Of a stretch of 64,000 nucleotides of DNA, positions 9,776-21,499 are shown one piece after another. The notes beneath the pieces are model-generated. The model did no database searches. It saw only the letters and a list, made by a program, of their open reading frames with translations, and had not been told where the DNA came from. This DNA is from Cryptomeria japonica. Taxonomy: Eukaryota; Streptophyta; Pinopsida; Cupressales; Cupressaceae. Position 1 is the first letter of the stretch. Every line of letters starts with the position of its first letter. The stretch lies in NCBI RefSeq assembly GCF_030272615.1, contig NC_081409.1, forward strand, positions 204,642,864 to 204,706,863. The letters are read 5' to 3'. Position numbers and translations under genes: made by a program.

Positions 9776-12154
9776 TCATCGGTATAGGATATCATCTAAA
9801 ATGACGTATCGAGAGGATTGGCGAATGAAAGTGCGGCGTTGATTGTTTGATAGATCGGGAGGTAAGATATTGTCGCGAAGGTATGTGAATATGGAACCAT
9901 ATAACTGGGATTCAGGACCAACAACACATATCATTTCCATAGGAGTGATCTCATATGATGGAATCAGCAAGTTGTCTACCAGGAACTCATAGCAGGTCTC
10001 ATTTTGCGGCAGATCAATGAGCGAAGCAATTGTAGCCATGGCATCTGCAGCATGATTCTGTTCTCTTGGTATCTGCTCAAACTCTATCTTTGCGAAGTGC
10101 TGTTTTAGATCATCTACCAGTTGTTTGTAGGGCATTAGTTTTTCATCTTTTGTTTGGTAATCATCAGTTGCTTGACGGATGACAAGTTGAGAATCCCCAA
10201 AAACACGAAGTTCCTGGATCTTCCACTGAACTGCAATTCTTAATCCAGTTGTTAATGCCTCATATTCCGCTATATTGTTGGTGCAAGGAAATGACAAGCG
10301 GTATGATTTTGGTATAGAATCGCCCTGAGGAGTTATAAAGAATATACCCGCTCCTGCCCCGTGCTGTGTATATGAGCCGTCAAAATATAATTGCCATGAC
10401 TTTGCAGGTGATATTGTTAGAATGGACTCATCTGAAAATTCTGACTGTAGAGGAACATCATCTATCATGGGAGCATCTGCCAATTGATCTGCAATGGCTT
10501 GTCCTTTGATTGCTTTCCTGTCCACGTACTCAATGTCAAATTCACTCAGAATCATTACCCACTTGGCCAGTCGCCCAGTAAGTGTAGCTTTGTTGAGAAG
10601 ATATTTTAGTGGATCAATTCTGGCAATCAACTTAGTCTTGTGAGTGAGCATATAATGTCGTAACTTCTGTGAAGCAAAGACCACAGCGAGACATGCACGT
10701 TCGATTGGAGTGTAGTTTAGCTCATATCCCACCAATGTGCGACTGATATAGTAGACTGCTTTTTCCTTTCCGTCAGGTATTTGTTGTGCTAGGAGTGCCC
10801 CCAGTGCCGTTGGAGTAGCTGATATGTAGAGTAACAAAGGTTGATCTGGAATTGGTGGCATCAAGACTGGTGGGTTCAAAAGATAATCTTTGAGCGTCTG
10901 AAAAGCCTGTTGACAGTTCTCATCCCATTTGAACTTGATATTTTTATGTAGCAGGTGCTGGAAAGGATTACACTTATCTGCAAGTTGTGCGATGAATCTT
11001 CGTATGGACTGGAGTCTCCCTTGTAAAGATCGAAGTTGACTGATATTCTTGGGTGGCGGCATGTCCAAGATAGCCTTTACTTTCGCTGGATCAGCCTCGA
11101 TTCCTCTTTTAGACACAATGAATCCTAGGAGCTTCCCTGAGGTTACTCCAAAGACGCATTTTTTTGGATTTAGTCTTACCTTATATTTTTCCAGCTGATC
11201 AAAGACAACTGAAAGTATGTTCAAGTGGGTGTCTCTGTCTATTGATTTTCCCAAAAGATCGTCAACATAATCTTCCACTGTTATGTGCATGAGATCATGA
11301 AAGATAGTAGTCATCGCTCGTTGATAAGTGGCGCCTGCATTTTTCAGCCCAAAGGGCATGACGTTCCAACAGAAGGTTCCCCATGGACAAGTGAATGATG
11401 TTTTATGTTGATCTTCAGGTGCAATCCTGATTTGATTATTTCCAGAAAATCCGTCCATTAAGGATAACATTTCATGACCTGCTGTGAGATCAACGATCAA
11501 GTCAATGTTTGGTAATGGGAAATCATCCTTTGGGCAAGCCTTGTTGATATCTCTGAAGTCTGTACATATTCGGATACTGGGATCTGGTTTGCTGACAGGT
11601 ACCAAATTGGAGATCCATTTGGGATAATCAATTGGTCGTATGAATCCGACATTCAATAATTTCTCCAGCTCTGCCTTGATGAGTAATGCCACTTGTGGGT
11701 GCATTTTCCTCAATTTTTGTTTTACTGGCTTTGCCCCCGGTTTGACTGTCAAATGATGCATAACCAAATCCGGATCCAATCCAGGCATATCAGCGTATGA
11801 CCATGCAAAGTTGACTTGTCGTTCCTTGAAGAAGCTTATGAATTTTGTCCTTTTGGCCTCTGTCAAAGATTGCGCCAAGAATATGTTGTGTGGAACCTCT
11901 TCTGTACCAATATTTGTCTTTATAGTCTCCTCTACCAACATGGATGATTTTTCCTCATATGATGCTGGGAGAATGTCGAGCCTTCCATCTTCGGGTGCCT
12001 CAAAGAGGTTTTCACCCTTAGATACGTCCTTTCTTTTTACTTTTTTGGGGTCAGATAACGCCACAGTGTGGTTTTCGCCATAAGACCCTTGTTTTGTTCT
12101 TATTTTCACATTTTTGCGACTAGAAGGCCCGACACCCTCACCGAAGTATGCCAT
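9776..12154 (-). pseudogene. Reverse transcriptase - RNase H - archaeal-type RNase H of the Tat element
   Basis: Copies the RNA genome and removes the RNA strand. Of 792 codons, RT occupies roughly 130-330 with catalytic YVDD at about residue 293 and the preceding FGLKNAGATYQRAM helix. The Ty3-type RNase H follows (about 420-560, ending near GRLAKWVMILSEFDIEYV). A second domain at about 586-710 has the archaeal/plant RNase H tetrad: Asp in YFDGSY, Glu in NIAEYEAL, Asp in FGDSQLV and Asp in AADAMA. The double RNase H places the element in the Tat lineage. The first ATG (12154) is not necessarily a real start: the frame is continuous with the protease segment upstream apart from a TGA at 12209-12211. 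Confidence 0.93.
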
Positions 12155-12208
12155 GTTGTTGAGTTCTATGGTGTATCCTGCTTTGTGGTCTCCAGGGGGA
12201 AGATCATC

Positions 12209-14782
12209 TCAAATGCCAAGATAGTCGACAATAGCTTCGTCATTTTGAGATGTATCAAATTGTGCTGGTCCTTCATGATCCCAGTCAATGAGTTGGGGGT
12301 GAACAAGGGGAAGGTCATTAGTGTTTTCAGAGTTTGCAGGGCTAAGAGTGAAGATGTGGTTATATTCGGGTATGTCAAGGCAATCGTCGAGGTCATCGAT
12401 GGCACTCTCCTCATCAGTTTCGATCGTGAGCGAATCCAAATTGTCATCACTAGTAGCGCCTTCTGGGACAGGTGTCCTCATCCTATGTGATTTCAACCTA
12501 GGACCTTGAAACGAAGACTGTGCGGGATCCTTATGGGTTGGTTCTTGACCAACTCTGAACTTTTTGTAAAATTCCTTCTCCTCTGTAGGTTCATCTGGCT
12601 CTCTGAATGTCTCGGTGAGCTCATAGTCACTGGAGGATTTGTCTGAACCCCATTCCCACTCATTAGAATCTGTGGAAGGATAATCCTCTTGTTGAACTTC
12701 GGCAACTTTGATTCGCCATGCCTCTTTTGTTCTTTTATTGTGAATCTTGGAATTCAGAAAACCAAGTCCCTTGGAGCGTTCTCTTCTTGTAGTTAGCTCA
12801 GGTTGTAAGGGCTCCATGACACCTTCTTTGCGTAACCCGAGAGGGCTTTTTCCATCATACCCGAATCTTTGTAGAATTTTAAAGCCTTTGCCATAGTTCT
12901 CACAGGGTATAATAGTCTGATCATGTGTGTCCTCTTCACTATCTTTATAAAGCATTTTGTATAAATTTTCCTCTTCTAGTTCGCCCCATCTTTGAAAGAT
13001 GGTAGGATCCCATTTGAGTATCATGATGGAGATTTGCTTGTTAGGATGTGGCCTCCCATATTCTTTTGGAGAGCTCATGACTTGTCGTAAAAACATTGTT
13101 TGATTCAAAGTGTATTCTCCCATGCCTTTGTCTTGAAACTTGCCTCTAAGTTCACCTTGTTTGGATGTCGAGGGTTTTAATGACTCAGGATCGATGTATG
13201 CTGAAGAAGGAGTAGCCTCACGATTACTGGGAATGATAGTTTCAGTATGTGACCTCAAGTTATTGCAATATATGAATGGATTTGGATCACCGTTGACTGT
13301 TACCTCGACTCCATTATGAGGAAACTTAATGCATTGATGGTATGTTGATGGGACTGCCCTCATTTCATGAATCCAAGGACGTCCCAGCAATATGTTGTAT
13401 GTGAGATCAAGATCCAGGACTTGACAAACCACATCCTTTGTGACTGGCCCTATTCTTAGCGGTAAGGTGACTGTGCCCTTGGACGAGCGCTCTTCATCAT
13501 CATAAGCCTTGATGGTGATTTGGTTTGTAGCATTCACAGCCTTGTCAGAATATCCCAATTGTCTTATGGTACTCAAGGTACAAATATTTAGACCTGCTCC
13601 TCCATCTATCAGGACTCGCTTTATTCGGTGTTTATGTATGAAAGCTTCAACGTGTAAAGGTGCATTATGTGACTGACTTATGGAGGTGTCATCAGCTTCT
13701 GTAAATGTAAGGGAATGTGGAATAGATAGGTATCCCACCATGGCTTGAAACTGGTCCACATTCAGATCAGTAGGGACGATAGTGTCTCTCAAGATTTTGT
13801 CAAGGATAGCTTTATGAGCGGGGGATATGCATAAGAGCTCAAGAATAGAGATGAGTGCGGGTGTCTTACCTAACTGTTCTACAAGGTCGTACTCAGGCTT
13901 GGTTGATGAAGGATTGGTATTCTTAGTGGAGGCACCTGGCAACGTGATTTTACCTCGACGGGTTGTAACATGACATTCAGAGGTAGATTCGGAGGAAGAT
14001 CCCACACCTTTTAGGACAATCTTGGGTCTCTGAGAAGGATTCTCAGGATTTTTGTTTTTGATAGTGATAGTAGAAATATGATTGTCCATCGAGATGTGAT
14101 TGATAGTAGAATCATAATTGTAAGGTGCTCTAGTGTAATTGGCTTGATCATCTGTGACTTTGCCTTTTCCTTTGTCATGTTTTGGGAATGGTTCCTTAAA
14201 CATCTCATGCTCTTGATTAGATGAATGTCCCTCAATCTCAATGTCGCCTCTATCAATGAGATCTTGCACAATGTTTTTCAATCGATGGCAATTACTTGTC
14301 TTATGACCCTTGCTCTTATGAAACTCACAATACTCATCATCATTCCACCAATTTGGTTTGACCTTTGGTTCATATGGAGGAAAATCTGGAACTGTGATCA
14401 CTTTGTTTGCCACAAGCTTTTTGAATACTGATTCAAGTGGTTCTCCCAATGGGGTGTACTTCCTTCGTGGTCTAGAAGTTGTTTGAGTGTTCACTTGATT
14501 GTTTGTAGAACTTGATCCAGAAAAGACGAACTTTGGTCTCACTGTATTGGCATCAACAACACCATCATTAACTGTGTTCTTGTTCTTGTTCCAAAATTTT
14601 GGTTTGTCCTTTCCCTTAAAGTCCTCTTTGTTTTCTTTGAATAGCTTGATAACTCCTTGTTCAATTAAGACCTTTTCTGTTGCTAGGCACTTTTCAATAA
14701 CATCCTTGAATGTAGACAAACAAGCTTTCCTGAGATCATATCCAATAGCCTTGTTAACATTTTGTGTGAACATTTCTACCAT
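12209..14782 (-). pseudogene. gag nucleocapsid region, protease and G-patch of the Tat element
   Basis: 857 codons continuous with gag upstream (stop at 14783) and RT downstream (stop at 12209). The first ~100 residues finish the gag core. Near residue 150 a Cys/His cluster, YCEFHKSKGHKTSNCH, resembles the zinc-knuckle-like motif usual in Tat gags. The aspartic protease lies near residues 375-480, with active-site stretch LIDGGAGLNI; the usual D-S/T-G is D-G-G here, a possible loss or family variant. A G-patch (GKGFKILQRFGYDGKSPLG) lies near 630-670. The C-terminal 180 residues are acidic and link to RT. Confidence 0.85.
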
Positions 14783-16159
14783 TTATTTTTGCGGGATTTC
14801 GCAAGAGCATCTGCTAGCTAAGTTTCTCCATCTTTGTAAAATTGTTGCGAAAGATTCTCCTTCCTTTTGTTTCGTATTGCACAAGGTAGTAACTGAGACA
14901 TCTGTTTCAATGTTGTAAGAGAAATGCTGAATGAATGCCTCTGCCAAGTCGCCCCATGACTTAATACCAGGAGGTAATTGAGAAAACCATTCCATAGCTT
15001 GATCGCCTAAGCTCTGTGGGAACAACCTCATCAAGTATGTTTCTTCTGCCGCTACCTCAATGCAAGTTGTGAAGAATTGTCGTATGTGTGCCTTGGGGTC
15101 TCCTCTCCCTCTATATTTGTCAAATTTTGGCGTTACAAAGTGTGGAGGAAATGGAGGCATTGGAATGCTCTTATCAAAGGGATAAGGACATATATCTCTC
15201 ATAGTGTATGTAGGTTTTGGTGTACTCATGTCCTCCATTTTCTTTTGTAGATCCCTAATTTGTTGCTCCAAATTATTCTTGGGAGGGGATTGATTTCTTG
15301 TAGCATACCCCATGTTTGAAATGCCCATTTGAGGAGGAGCTTGTTGCATGTATGGATGATACTGATCGTAGACATGTCCATATGGAGGTCTATATTGTTG
15401 CGACATATATGGAGCACTTGGCATAACTTCATGTTGAGGGACTCCATATATGTTTTGTGTATATAAACCATATTCAATAGGCCTTTCATTTTCCATTGTG
15501 TTGCCCCCAATTTTGACATGAGGTCTCCTTGTGTCAAAATTTTGAGGATGTCCTTGAGTATCCACTTGTTTTAATTGATCCACACCTTGAGCATGTGTCT
15601 GAGCATAAGGCCTCCATGATGGTCTTTGAGTGTAAGTATCATATGTTTGAGCTTGTGTATGTGGGATTGCTGGTTTTTGAAGCAAAACTGATGGTGACTC
15701 AGGCATCATATTATTCGGTCCTCTATTTCCTCCACTATTTGGTCTCCTTTGATCCATGTTGAGTTGAGTTTGCTGTGAGGGTCGACTTTCTATAAGTTGA
15801 GATAAGTCAAAATCATGCGGTATTTTAGCTCCACTTTGTGCCATCATGTGTAAAAAGTATTGACGATCTCTCCTCATTATCTCTTCAACCAATCTATTGA
15901 ATTGAGGATTCATTATGGATTCTTCTATGTCTGCTGATAGTATTGAAGAATTGTCAACATTGTCATTGTGCGTAGCATTGTTGTTTATAGTGTTTGTGCT
16001 TTCCACATTTGGATTATGTCTATAAACATTCATGTCTGGTAATGTAGTGTGCTCAGGATTGTAGAATAGATCATTGTCATACTCATAAGAACTCATGTTT
16101 ACGGATTCCTGAGCTTCTTTAGCTATTCTCCTAGATTTTTGAAGACGGGTTTCAACCAT
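14783..16159 (-). pseudogene. gag of the Tat element (capsid part)
   Basis: Structural protein of the particle. 458 codons from ATG at 16159; the N-terminal half is low-complexity, rich in Asn, Gln, Pro and Tyr. The C-terminal third is a retrotransposon gag domain (around FDKYRGRGDPKAHIRQF and QAMEWFSQLPPGIKSW). The frame stops at TAA (14783-14785) in the middle of the domain and resumes directly with MVEMFTQNV in the same frame, so this is a nonsense change (CAA to TAA would explain it), not a gag/pol boundary. Confidence 0.88.
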
Positions 16160-16652
16160 GAACTAGGTGTTTGACCAAGATGTGAAAGACTAGATGAAAA
16201 AGTGAAAAGAGTATGGAAGACCAAGAGTTGTATGGAGTGTAAGTGAATCTTGAGGTGTACTTGCAATGTCCAAAGTGTAAGACCAAGTATGTAAGTAGTA
16301 GAGTAGGTGTGACTTCCAAAGAGAGGATAGTTTCTCTTGATGAGGTAAGCTGACCTTGACTCTAAGTAAGACCAAATGAGACCCAAAGGTAAGAAACCTT
16401 GATGAGGGACCACTTAGCAAAGTTTAGTAGTATGTAGTGTGTTGACAAAGTATGATGAGGACAAGCAAGTGACCTTTTGACTCAAGTTTAGACAATTGTG
16501 AATGTAAAATGAGATGTGAAGCAATGATGGACTATGTGAGACCTTAGAACAAGCTGAACGCTAGATGAAACCTGAAGAGACAACCTAGGAAGCTCAAGTA
16601 TGCCGAAACTGATTTTCTTTGTTCGCTGGACTGTTAAAGTTTTCAATTCCTG

Positions 16653-16810
16653 ACACAGACGCCTCTGTATACTTCACAGACGTGTTTCCCAGACACAGAC
16701 GCTTCTCTGTTTGACACAGACGCTAATAAAAACACAGACGCTATTCTGCCCCTCACAGACGCGCTTATATGACGCAGACGCGGTTCAAACAAACACAGAC
16801 GCGTTTCTGT
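16653..16810 (-). repeat. GCGTCTGTG-type array, leader copy near gag
   Basis: Eight copies of CACAGACGC(G/T) on the plus strand (GCGTCTGTG on the element strand), spaced about 20 bp. Same motif and period as the arrays at 4288-4555 and 18008-18270. Confidence 0.9.
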
Positions 16811-18007
16811 AACCTTAGTGCAATTTTTCCAATGTGTGAAATTGTTTTGTTGTGACCAAATCCGACTGTTTGACTGTTTTTCTTGACAAGAGGACACAAT
16901 GTTGAGGACCCAATGTTTGCAAACTGTTTAGACTCCAAAAGTGTGTTGTTTGATGTAAAAAGTTTTGCATACACTTGAAGACACAAAAGACACAATGTTT
17001 TGTTGTTTAGTCTTGAATGTTTGAGTGTTTAGCATAAGACAAGCACAAATCTTAGGGCTGGCCAAGACAATAGTTGTTGATCCCACATAGGGTTTTACCC
17101 CCGAGGCTACGCTATTCAGAGCGGATACTTAGATGCTTGACCTCACTGGCTCCACCCTCGGCACTCACTTCTCGGGTCAGCCAAGCATCAGTCCCCATGA
17201 AAACTCCCCATGGCGAACTTTGTATCTCTACTAAGAACCGTATGTGTGTGGGCCGCTACTAGAGGTTCGACCTCCTGCCTCAACAACTAGAAGGATTTGG
17301 GCTTCTAAAACAAAAAGGTGCTAGTAAGGGCATCCGCTCGTGTGGCCATACATGCGGCACTTTCAGCTCTGTAAATACAAAAGGCTCCTAGCCGATAGGG
17401 GTTACGCCCTACAAATGATCAAATAAATTTGATCAAATGGGTTTATGGGGAGACATAGTGTCGATATGAACTAATCAGCACACGTTATTCATAGTTTTCA
17501 CCATGAATACATTTGATTATAGTGGTTCGGATGAGGTGGGTTTTCCTCGCTACCACTTGGGTCGTTCTCTTCTCACTAGTAGTCCTAATGACCACACGGG
17601 AAGACAGGCCCTCTAAAGATCAAACAAAAAGAGCCTATTGCTCAAGACACAAAAGACAATGATTCAATTTTAGTGCACCAATGGAAGTGTTTGCTAATCT
17701 ATGAAAACAAGGCACACAACAAAACTACAAAACCCTAGCTAAGGCCCTGCAACAAAATTGTTAGTAGTTTGGGTTGTTTCAAATGATCACCCCTTCCTGC
17801 AAGCACACAAGTTAGGTAAATTTTAGAAAACCCAAAAGACTGTGAAAAGGGGCCTTCAACAAAAATGTTTTTGCCTCCAAAGCAAGCTACACAAACTTGG
17901 TTAGCTAGATCTGCAAGGGTTAGCCGAAAATAAACCAGATCTGAAACTCTAAGTACAAAATCCGAAAACCCAAATCAAAAAAAATTGACAAACTTGCAAA
18001 ACAGAAA

Positions 18008-18270
18008 ACACAGACGTAGTTATACTAGACACAGACGCGTCTGTACAACACAGATGCGGTTCTGTAATTCACAGACGCGCTTGGATACCGCAGACGCTAT
18101 TCCCGAACACAGACGCGATAAGATCAATCACAGACGCGGTTTGAATTCACAGACGCGGTTCCAGAAACCTGCAAAAATAAAATCTGGCAAAAAAATACAG
18201 ACGCGATTCAAGATATTGTAGACGCTTCTGAAACACAAAAACGCGATCCGAACGCTCGCAGACGCGGAGA
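18008..18270 (-). repeat. GCGTCTGTG-type array, leader copy near the PBS
   Basis: About 11-12 copies of CACAGACGCG and close variants on the plus strand at ~20 bp spacing, beginning ~100 bp downstream of the primer site on the element strand. Spacer sequences between cores differ. Motif sense relative to gag-pol equals the sense of the 4288-4555 array relative to the PMD gene. Confidence 0.9.
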
Positions 18271-18357
18271 AACCTAAAATGTCATCGAAAATTGTCCGAT
18301 CTGCAACTTCAAAAATGCGAAATCTGCAACAAAAATGTTAAATGCAAAGGGACAAGA

Positions 18358-18375
18358 GTCCCACCGGGCGTGCCA
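18358..18375 (-). other. Primer binding site of the Tat element
   Basis: On the element strand TGGCACGCCCGGTGGGAC lies three bases after the end of the 5' LTR. It starts with TGG as needed to pair with a tRNA 3' CCA end. The matching tRNA would end ...CGGGCGTGCCA; I did not assign it to an isoacceptor. Confidence 0.8.
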
Positions 18376-18378
18376 AAA

Positions 18379-19120
18379 TGTATATGGTGAAAATGGATAA
18401 CAATAATAACAATATTGAAAGACTAAATGAATTCAACCACAAAACCCTAGCCTAACAATCAACAAAGATCCACCATAACATATGAAGATTACCTAAGACA
18501 ATGCAAATAACTCAAAATCACAAAGATTATACCAATCACATGTCCAATAGGGTTTTGATCTCCATTCTTCCTATCTCCATTGATCTTGCTTGATATATTT
18601 GCTCTCAGATTTTTATATGCACAAGAGCTCAACAAAGAACGGAATGTGGTTGCAAGTAGGATCGTAGTGTAGCCAAGTACTCCAAAATCAGTCATTAGGG
18701 TTTGACAATGAAGAAAGCATCTCCTTAAATAGAAGACACAATAAGAAATGGAGGGTTAAGATTGAGAGGGTAGGTAAAAGAAATACCAAAATAATGAAAG
18801 AGGTAGGTAGTGTATGAATTAAGAGATGAATGACATGTGTCATGTGTAGAAAAAGATAATGAATTAATTAAATAAATAAAGATTTATTTAATTAATAGAA
18901 GAAGTGGGATAATTAAATAAATAAAATATTTATTTAATTTATGGAAAGGGATAATTTAAATAAATAAATGTATTTATTTAAATGAGAAATAAGGCTAGAA
19001 GAGGATAAATGAATTAATTAAATAAATAAAAATTTATTTAATTAATAGAAGAATTAGGCTTAGATAATTAAATAAATAAAATATTTATTTAATTAGACAT
19101 GACAATTTTAGGTGTCTACA
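18379..19120 (-). repeat. 5' LTR of the Tat element
   Basis: 742 bp with TG...CA ends on the element strand, one difference from the 3' LTR found by eye, flanked by ATATA at 19121-19125. It carries the promoter for gag-pol transcription (TATA-like box at 18723-18731). Confidence 0.95.
18723..18731 (-). promoter_or_regulatory. TATA-like box in the 5' LTR
   Basis: TATTTAAGG on the element strand, about 390 bp into the LTR, is the best TATA-like sequence there. A start site about 30 bp downstream would divide U3 from R near 18695. The same sequence is at 3361-3369 in the 3' LTR. Placement is by motif only. Confidence 0.5.
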
Positions 19121-19125
19121 ATATA

Positions 19126-21480
19126 TATTGTATATTAACATATTAATATATTGTATATTAATATATTAATATTGTATTATTAATATCATAACTTATTAAA
19201 ATCAGATATCCGATATAATCAGATATACAATTTCTCTGACATAAATTTCAAATTTTGTAATTTGGCTTAGGAATGCTTTGGAATTTGGCTTGGAAATAAC
19301 AAGCCTGGAAAGTCAACAAAAAAACATGTTTTTGAGTATTCTTTGATTTTCCAGACTTCGCAATGGTGGCTGATGACTTTTTTTCTAGCCAAAATTGATA
19401 AAATGAAAAGAGTTTTCAAAAGACATTCTCAACTTTCCAACAATATAAGGTTTGCCTTATTTTGACTTTTAATAAACACTCATTATTTATTTTTTAATTG
19501 AATTCTGACTAAAGTCTTGATTGATAGGCTGATTGAAAAACACCCATAACTTTCAAACGGTATCACATTTTTTGAATTTGAAACACGCGTCACATTCTAT
19601 TCTTCTTCTACTATAGGAAAAAAAATGAGTTTCATAAAGTTTAGACCAAGTTAAGGTGGTTAGTCGTAGGAGTTTTTGAATTTCTGAAAAGTTGTAGTAA
19701 GACATTCATAATGAATTATTTACTTCATAAAAAATTACCAAAAAATATGTGTCACATCTGGACATGAGTCTACTACTTATATTATAAATCTTATAAAAAA
19801 ATATGATGATTTTATTGTGATTAGGGTGGTCATACATACACCTACTTCTTATCTTTTTCCTGAAATTTTAGTACCATTGCATTGAAATTTCAAATTTTCA
19901 TCAAATAGATTTTTTTTTTTCAAAAAACAACTACTATATTAGAAACCACATTTAGTTTGCTAGAGATTCTCTTCTTACATATTTTTAAAATAATGTTCAT
20001 AACTTATTCAAATTTTCATGTCAAGTTGCATAACTCTGATTTTCTGAAATTTCATTACCACTTAAGGGTTTGTTTTGGCCCACCATGATCCTACACATAC
20101 CCAATTCACAACATCTTAACAATTGCTCTTGCAATTTGCAATCCACACCAATTGCTTTTGCAACCTACTATTCACTAGCAGTTGCAGGGGAAGTGCCTAC
20201 AACAGGAGGCCGATAGGTGTGATTGTTAAGGAGCATGAATGAGTGATACAATTTAATTAAGGGTAGAAGCTTTCAATAGAGTTATACAAATACACATGAG
20301 TAGCATGCTGTCCTGAATCACTTAGTTATTTATTTTTATAAAGTAAGGTTCTTCAATAAATGAGAGTGCTGAGAGAAGGCAGGAAAAAAGAGACATGAGG
20401 TGATCTATGTTGTAGAGTCGCACATATTAAAAGTTGTGATATTGAGCAGTATATTGTATTATATAACCAAATAAGAAATTATTATTAAAGTGAAAGAGTT
20501 AATTATTTGTGTACATATCCCAACCAATGGTTGTTCCCAAATTTTAAAATTTTCCACCCACCATACCCCATGCTGGTGTATGCAGCATGATGTACTTGAA
20601 GAATATGTTATGAATATAGTTATACATTTTTTTTTGTAGGCTATATTATTCCCAACTAATTTTTTTTGTTGGACCCAGAGTCTTGTTCTTATCCACCCTC
20701 CATCCCCCATGTTGGTAAGAGCAGCATGTTATATAGCCTTTCGTTGAATTGCATGTGATGTATATGATGAAAGACCTGCATCATTTTTTCATTTATATAT
20801 GTTAGTTTTGGATAATATAAAAATTTGGTGAAGTTAAAAACTTTGAAAATCTTGAAAATTTGAAAGATAGTATTTTTTAGTAATATAATACCTGATGAAT
20901 GTGTAATTGCAAAATTGGAATCTCCTGTATGATGCATGTGAGTACTTCTTTGTTGTGAGACAACTTTTCTGCAGCGAAGTTTATGAGAGTAAAAATTAAC
21001 TTTTGTTTAAGATGTGAAAGGAAGTTAATTTTTTCAAGTGGTTATGATATTGTTATGCACCTAAGAGTATTTAAGTAATGTGAAAAGATTTACCTGATCT
21101 TTTTCATGGAAAGTTGTTTTTTGCAGTGAAGAGAACCTGAAAGTGGGAACGGGTGTTAGAGAGAGAAGGTAGTAAATGTTGAATTGAATAATAGGTATAT
21201 ATTCAAAACCTTGAGAAAGCATACCCTGAACAAAGAAAGAAGCCTGGAAGGTGACGTTGGGAATTCAATATATTGAATAAGTAAGCAAGGTTTACATACT
21301 GTCAAACCAATGACGTCGCTGGATGTGATGGTATTCTTTATTGAAAGCTTAATTATCGAATGAAAATAATTTGAAGGTGTAAAGGATTGTTTTAATGATA
21401 AACAATTTAATACTTATCAAGTGTAAAGAGAGGCACAGTGAGGAAAGAGCATCAGAAATCATTATATGTGTACAAGTGAA
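19126..21480. other. AT-rich intergenic DNA, no gene seen
   Basis: Continues the AT tract interrupted by the Tat element, then ordinary AT-rich sequence. Open frames of 80 codons or less (20459-20710, 20689-20937) show no family resemblance or composition bias. Two similar short stretches, near 20560 and 20700 (CCCCATGTTGG-type, followed by GCAGCATG), are an imperfect repeat. Confidence 0.6.
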
Positions 21481-21499
21481 CAGGTACTTTACACACTGA

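Larger units (their letters stand above)
16160..18357 (-). other. Long leader between primer site and gag
   Basis: 2.2 kb without coding signal on the element strand. It holds two GCGTCTGTG-type arrays (listed separately) and, between them, a GC-richer block near 17050-17640. Within that block 17296-17330 (around GGGCTTCTAAAACAAAAAGG) resembles 45826-45860 in the leader of the other Tat element. Conservation at the same relative place suggests a leader function such as packaging or dimerisation, but that is inference. Confidence 0.7.
3017..19120 (-). mobile_element. Complete Ty3/gypsy LTR retrotransposon, Tat lineage, with antisense PMD cargo gene
   Basis: Read on the minus strand the element runs: 5' LTR (18379-19120), PBS, 2.2 kb leader, gag, protease, G-patch, reverse transcriptase, RNase H, a second archaeal-type RNase H, integrase without chromodomain, non-coding spacer, an antisense plant mobile domain gene, purine tract and 3' LTR (3017-3758). 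Two RNase H domains and no chromodomain are hallmarks of the Tat lineage (Ogre, Retand and relatives), and the 16.1 kb size fits. gag-pol keeps one frame from 16,159 to 8,648 (about 2,500 codons), broken by stops at 14783, 12209, 9776 and 9344. The LTRs differ at one position that I could find, so insertion is recent, while the proteins are interrupted. The element probably moved with enzymes supplied by another copy. Confidence 0.93.

Noticed and set aside
12209-12211. Stop between protease and RT as a programmed boundary or Ogre-like intron site
   Set aside because: Other stops of the same kind occur inside domains, so decay is simpler; an intron there cannot be excluded without RNA data.
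16653-18270. Regular short repeats with variable spacers resembling a CRISPR array
   Set aside because: Core is only ~9 bp and degenerate, spacing ~20 bp, no cas genes, plant transposon context.
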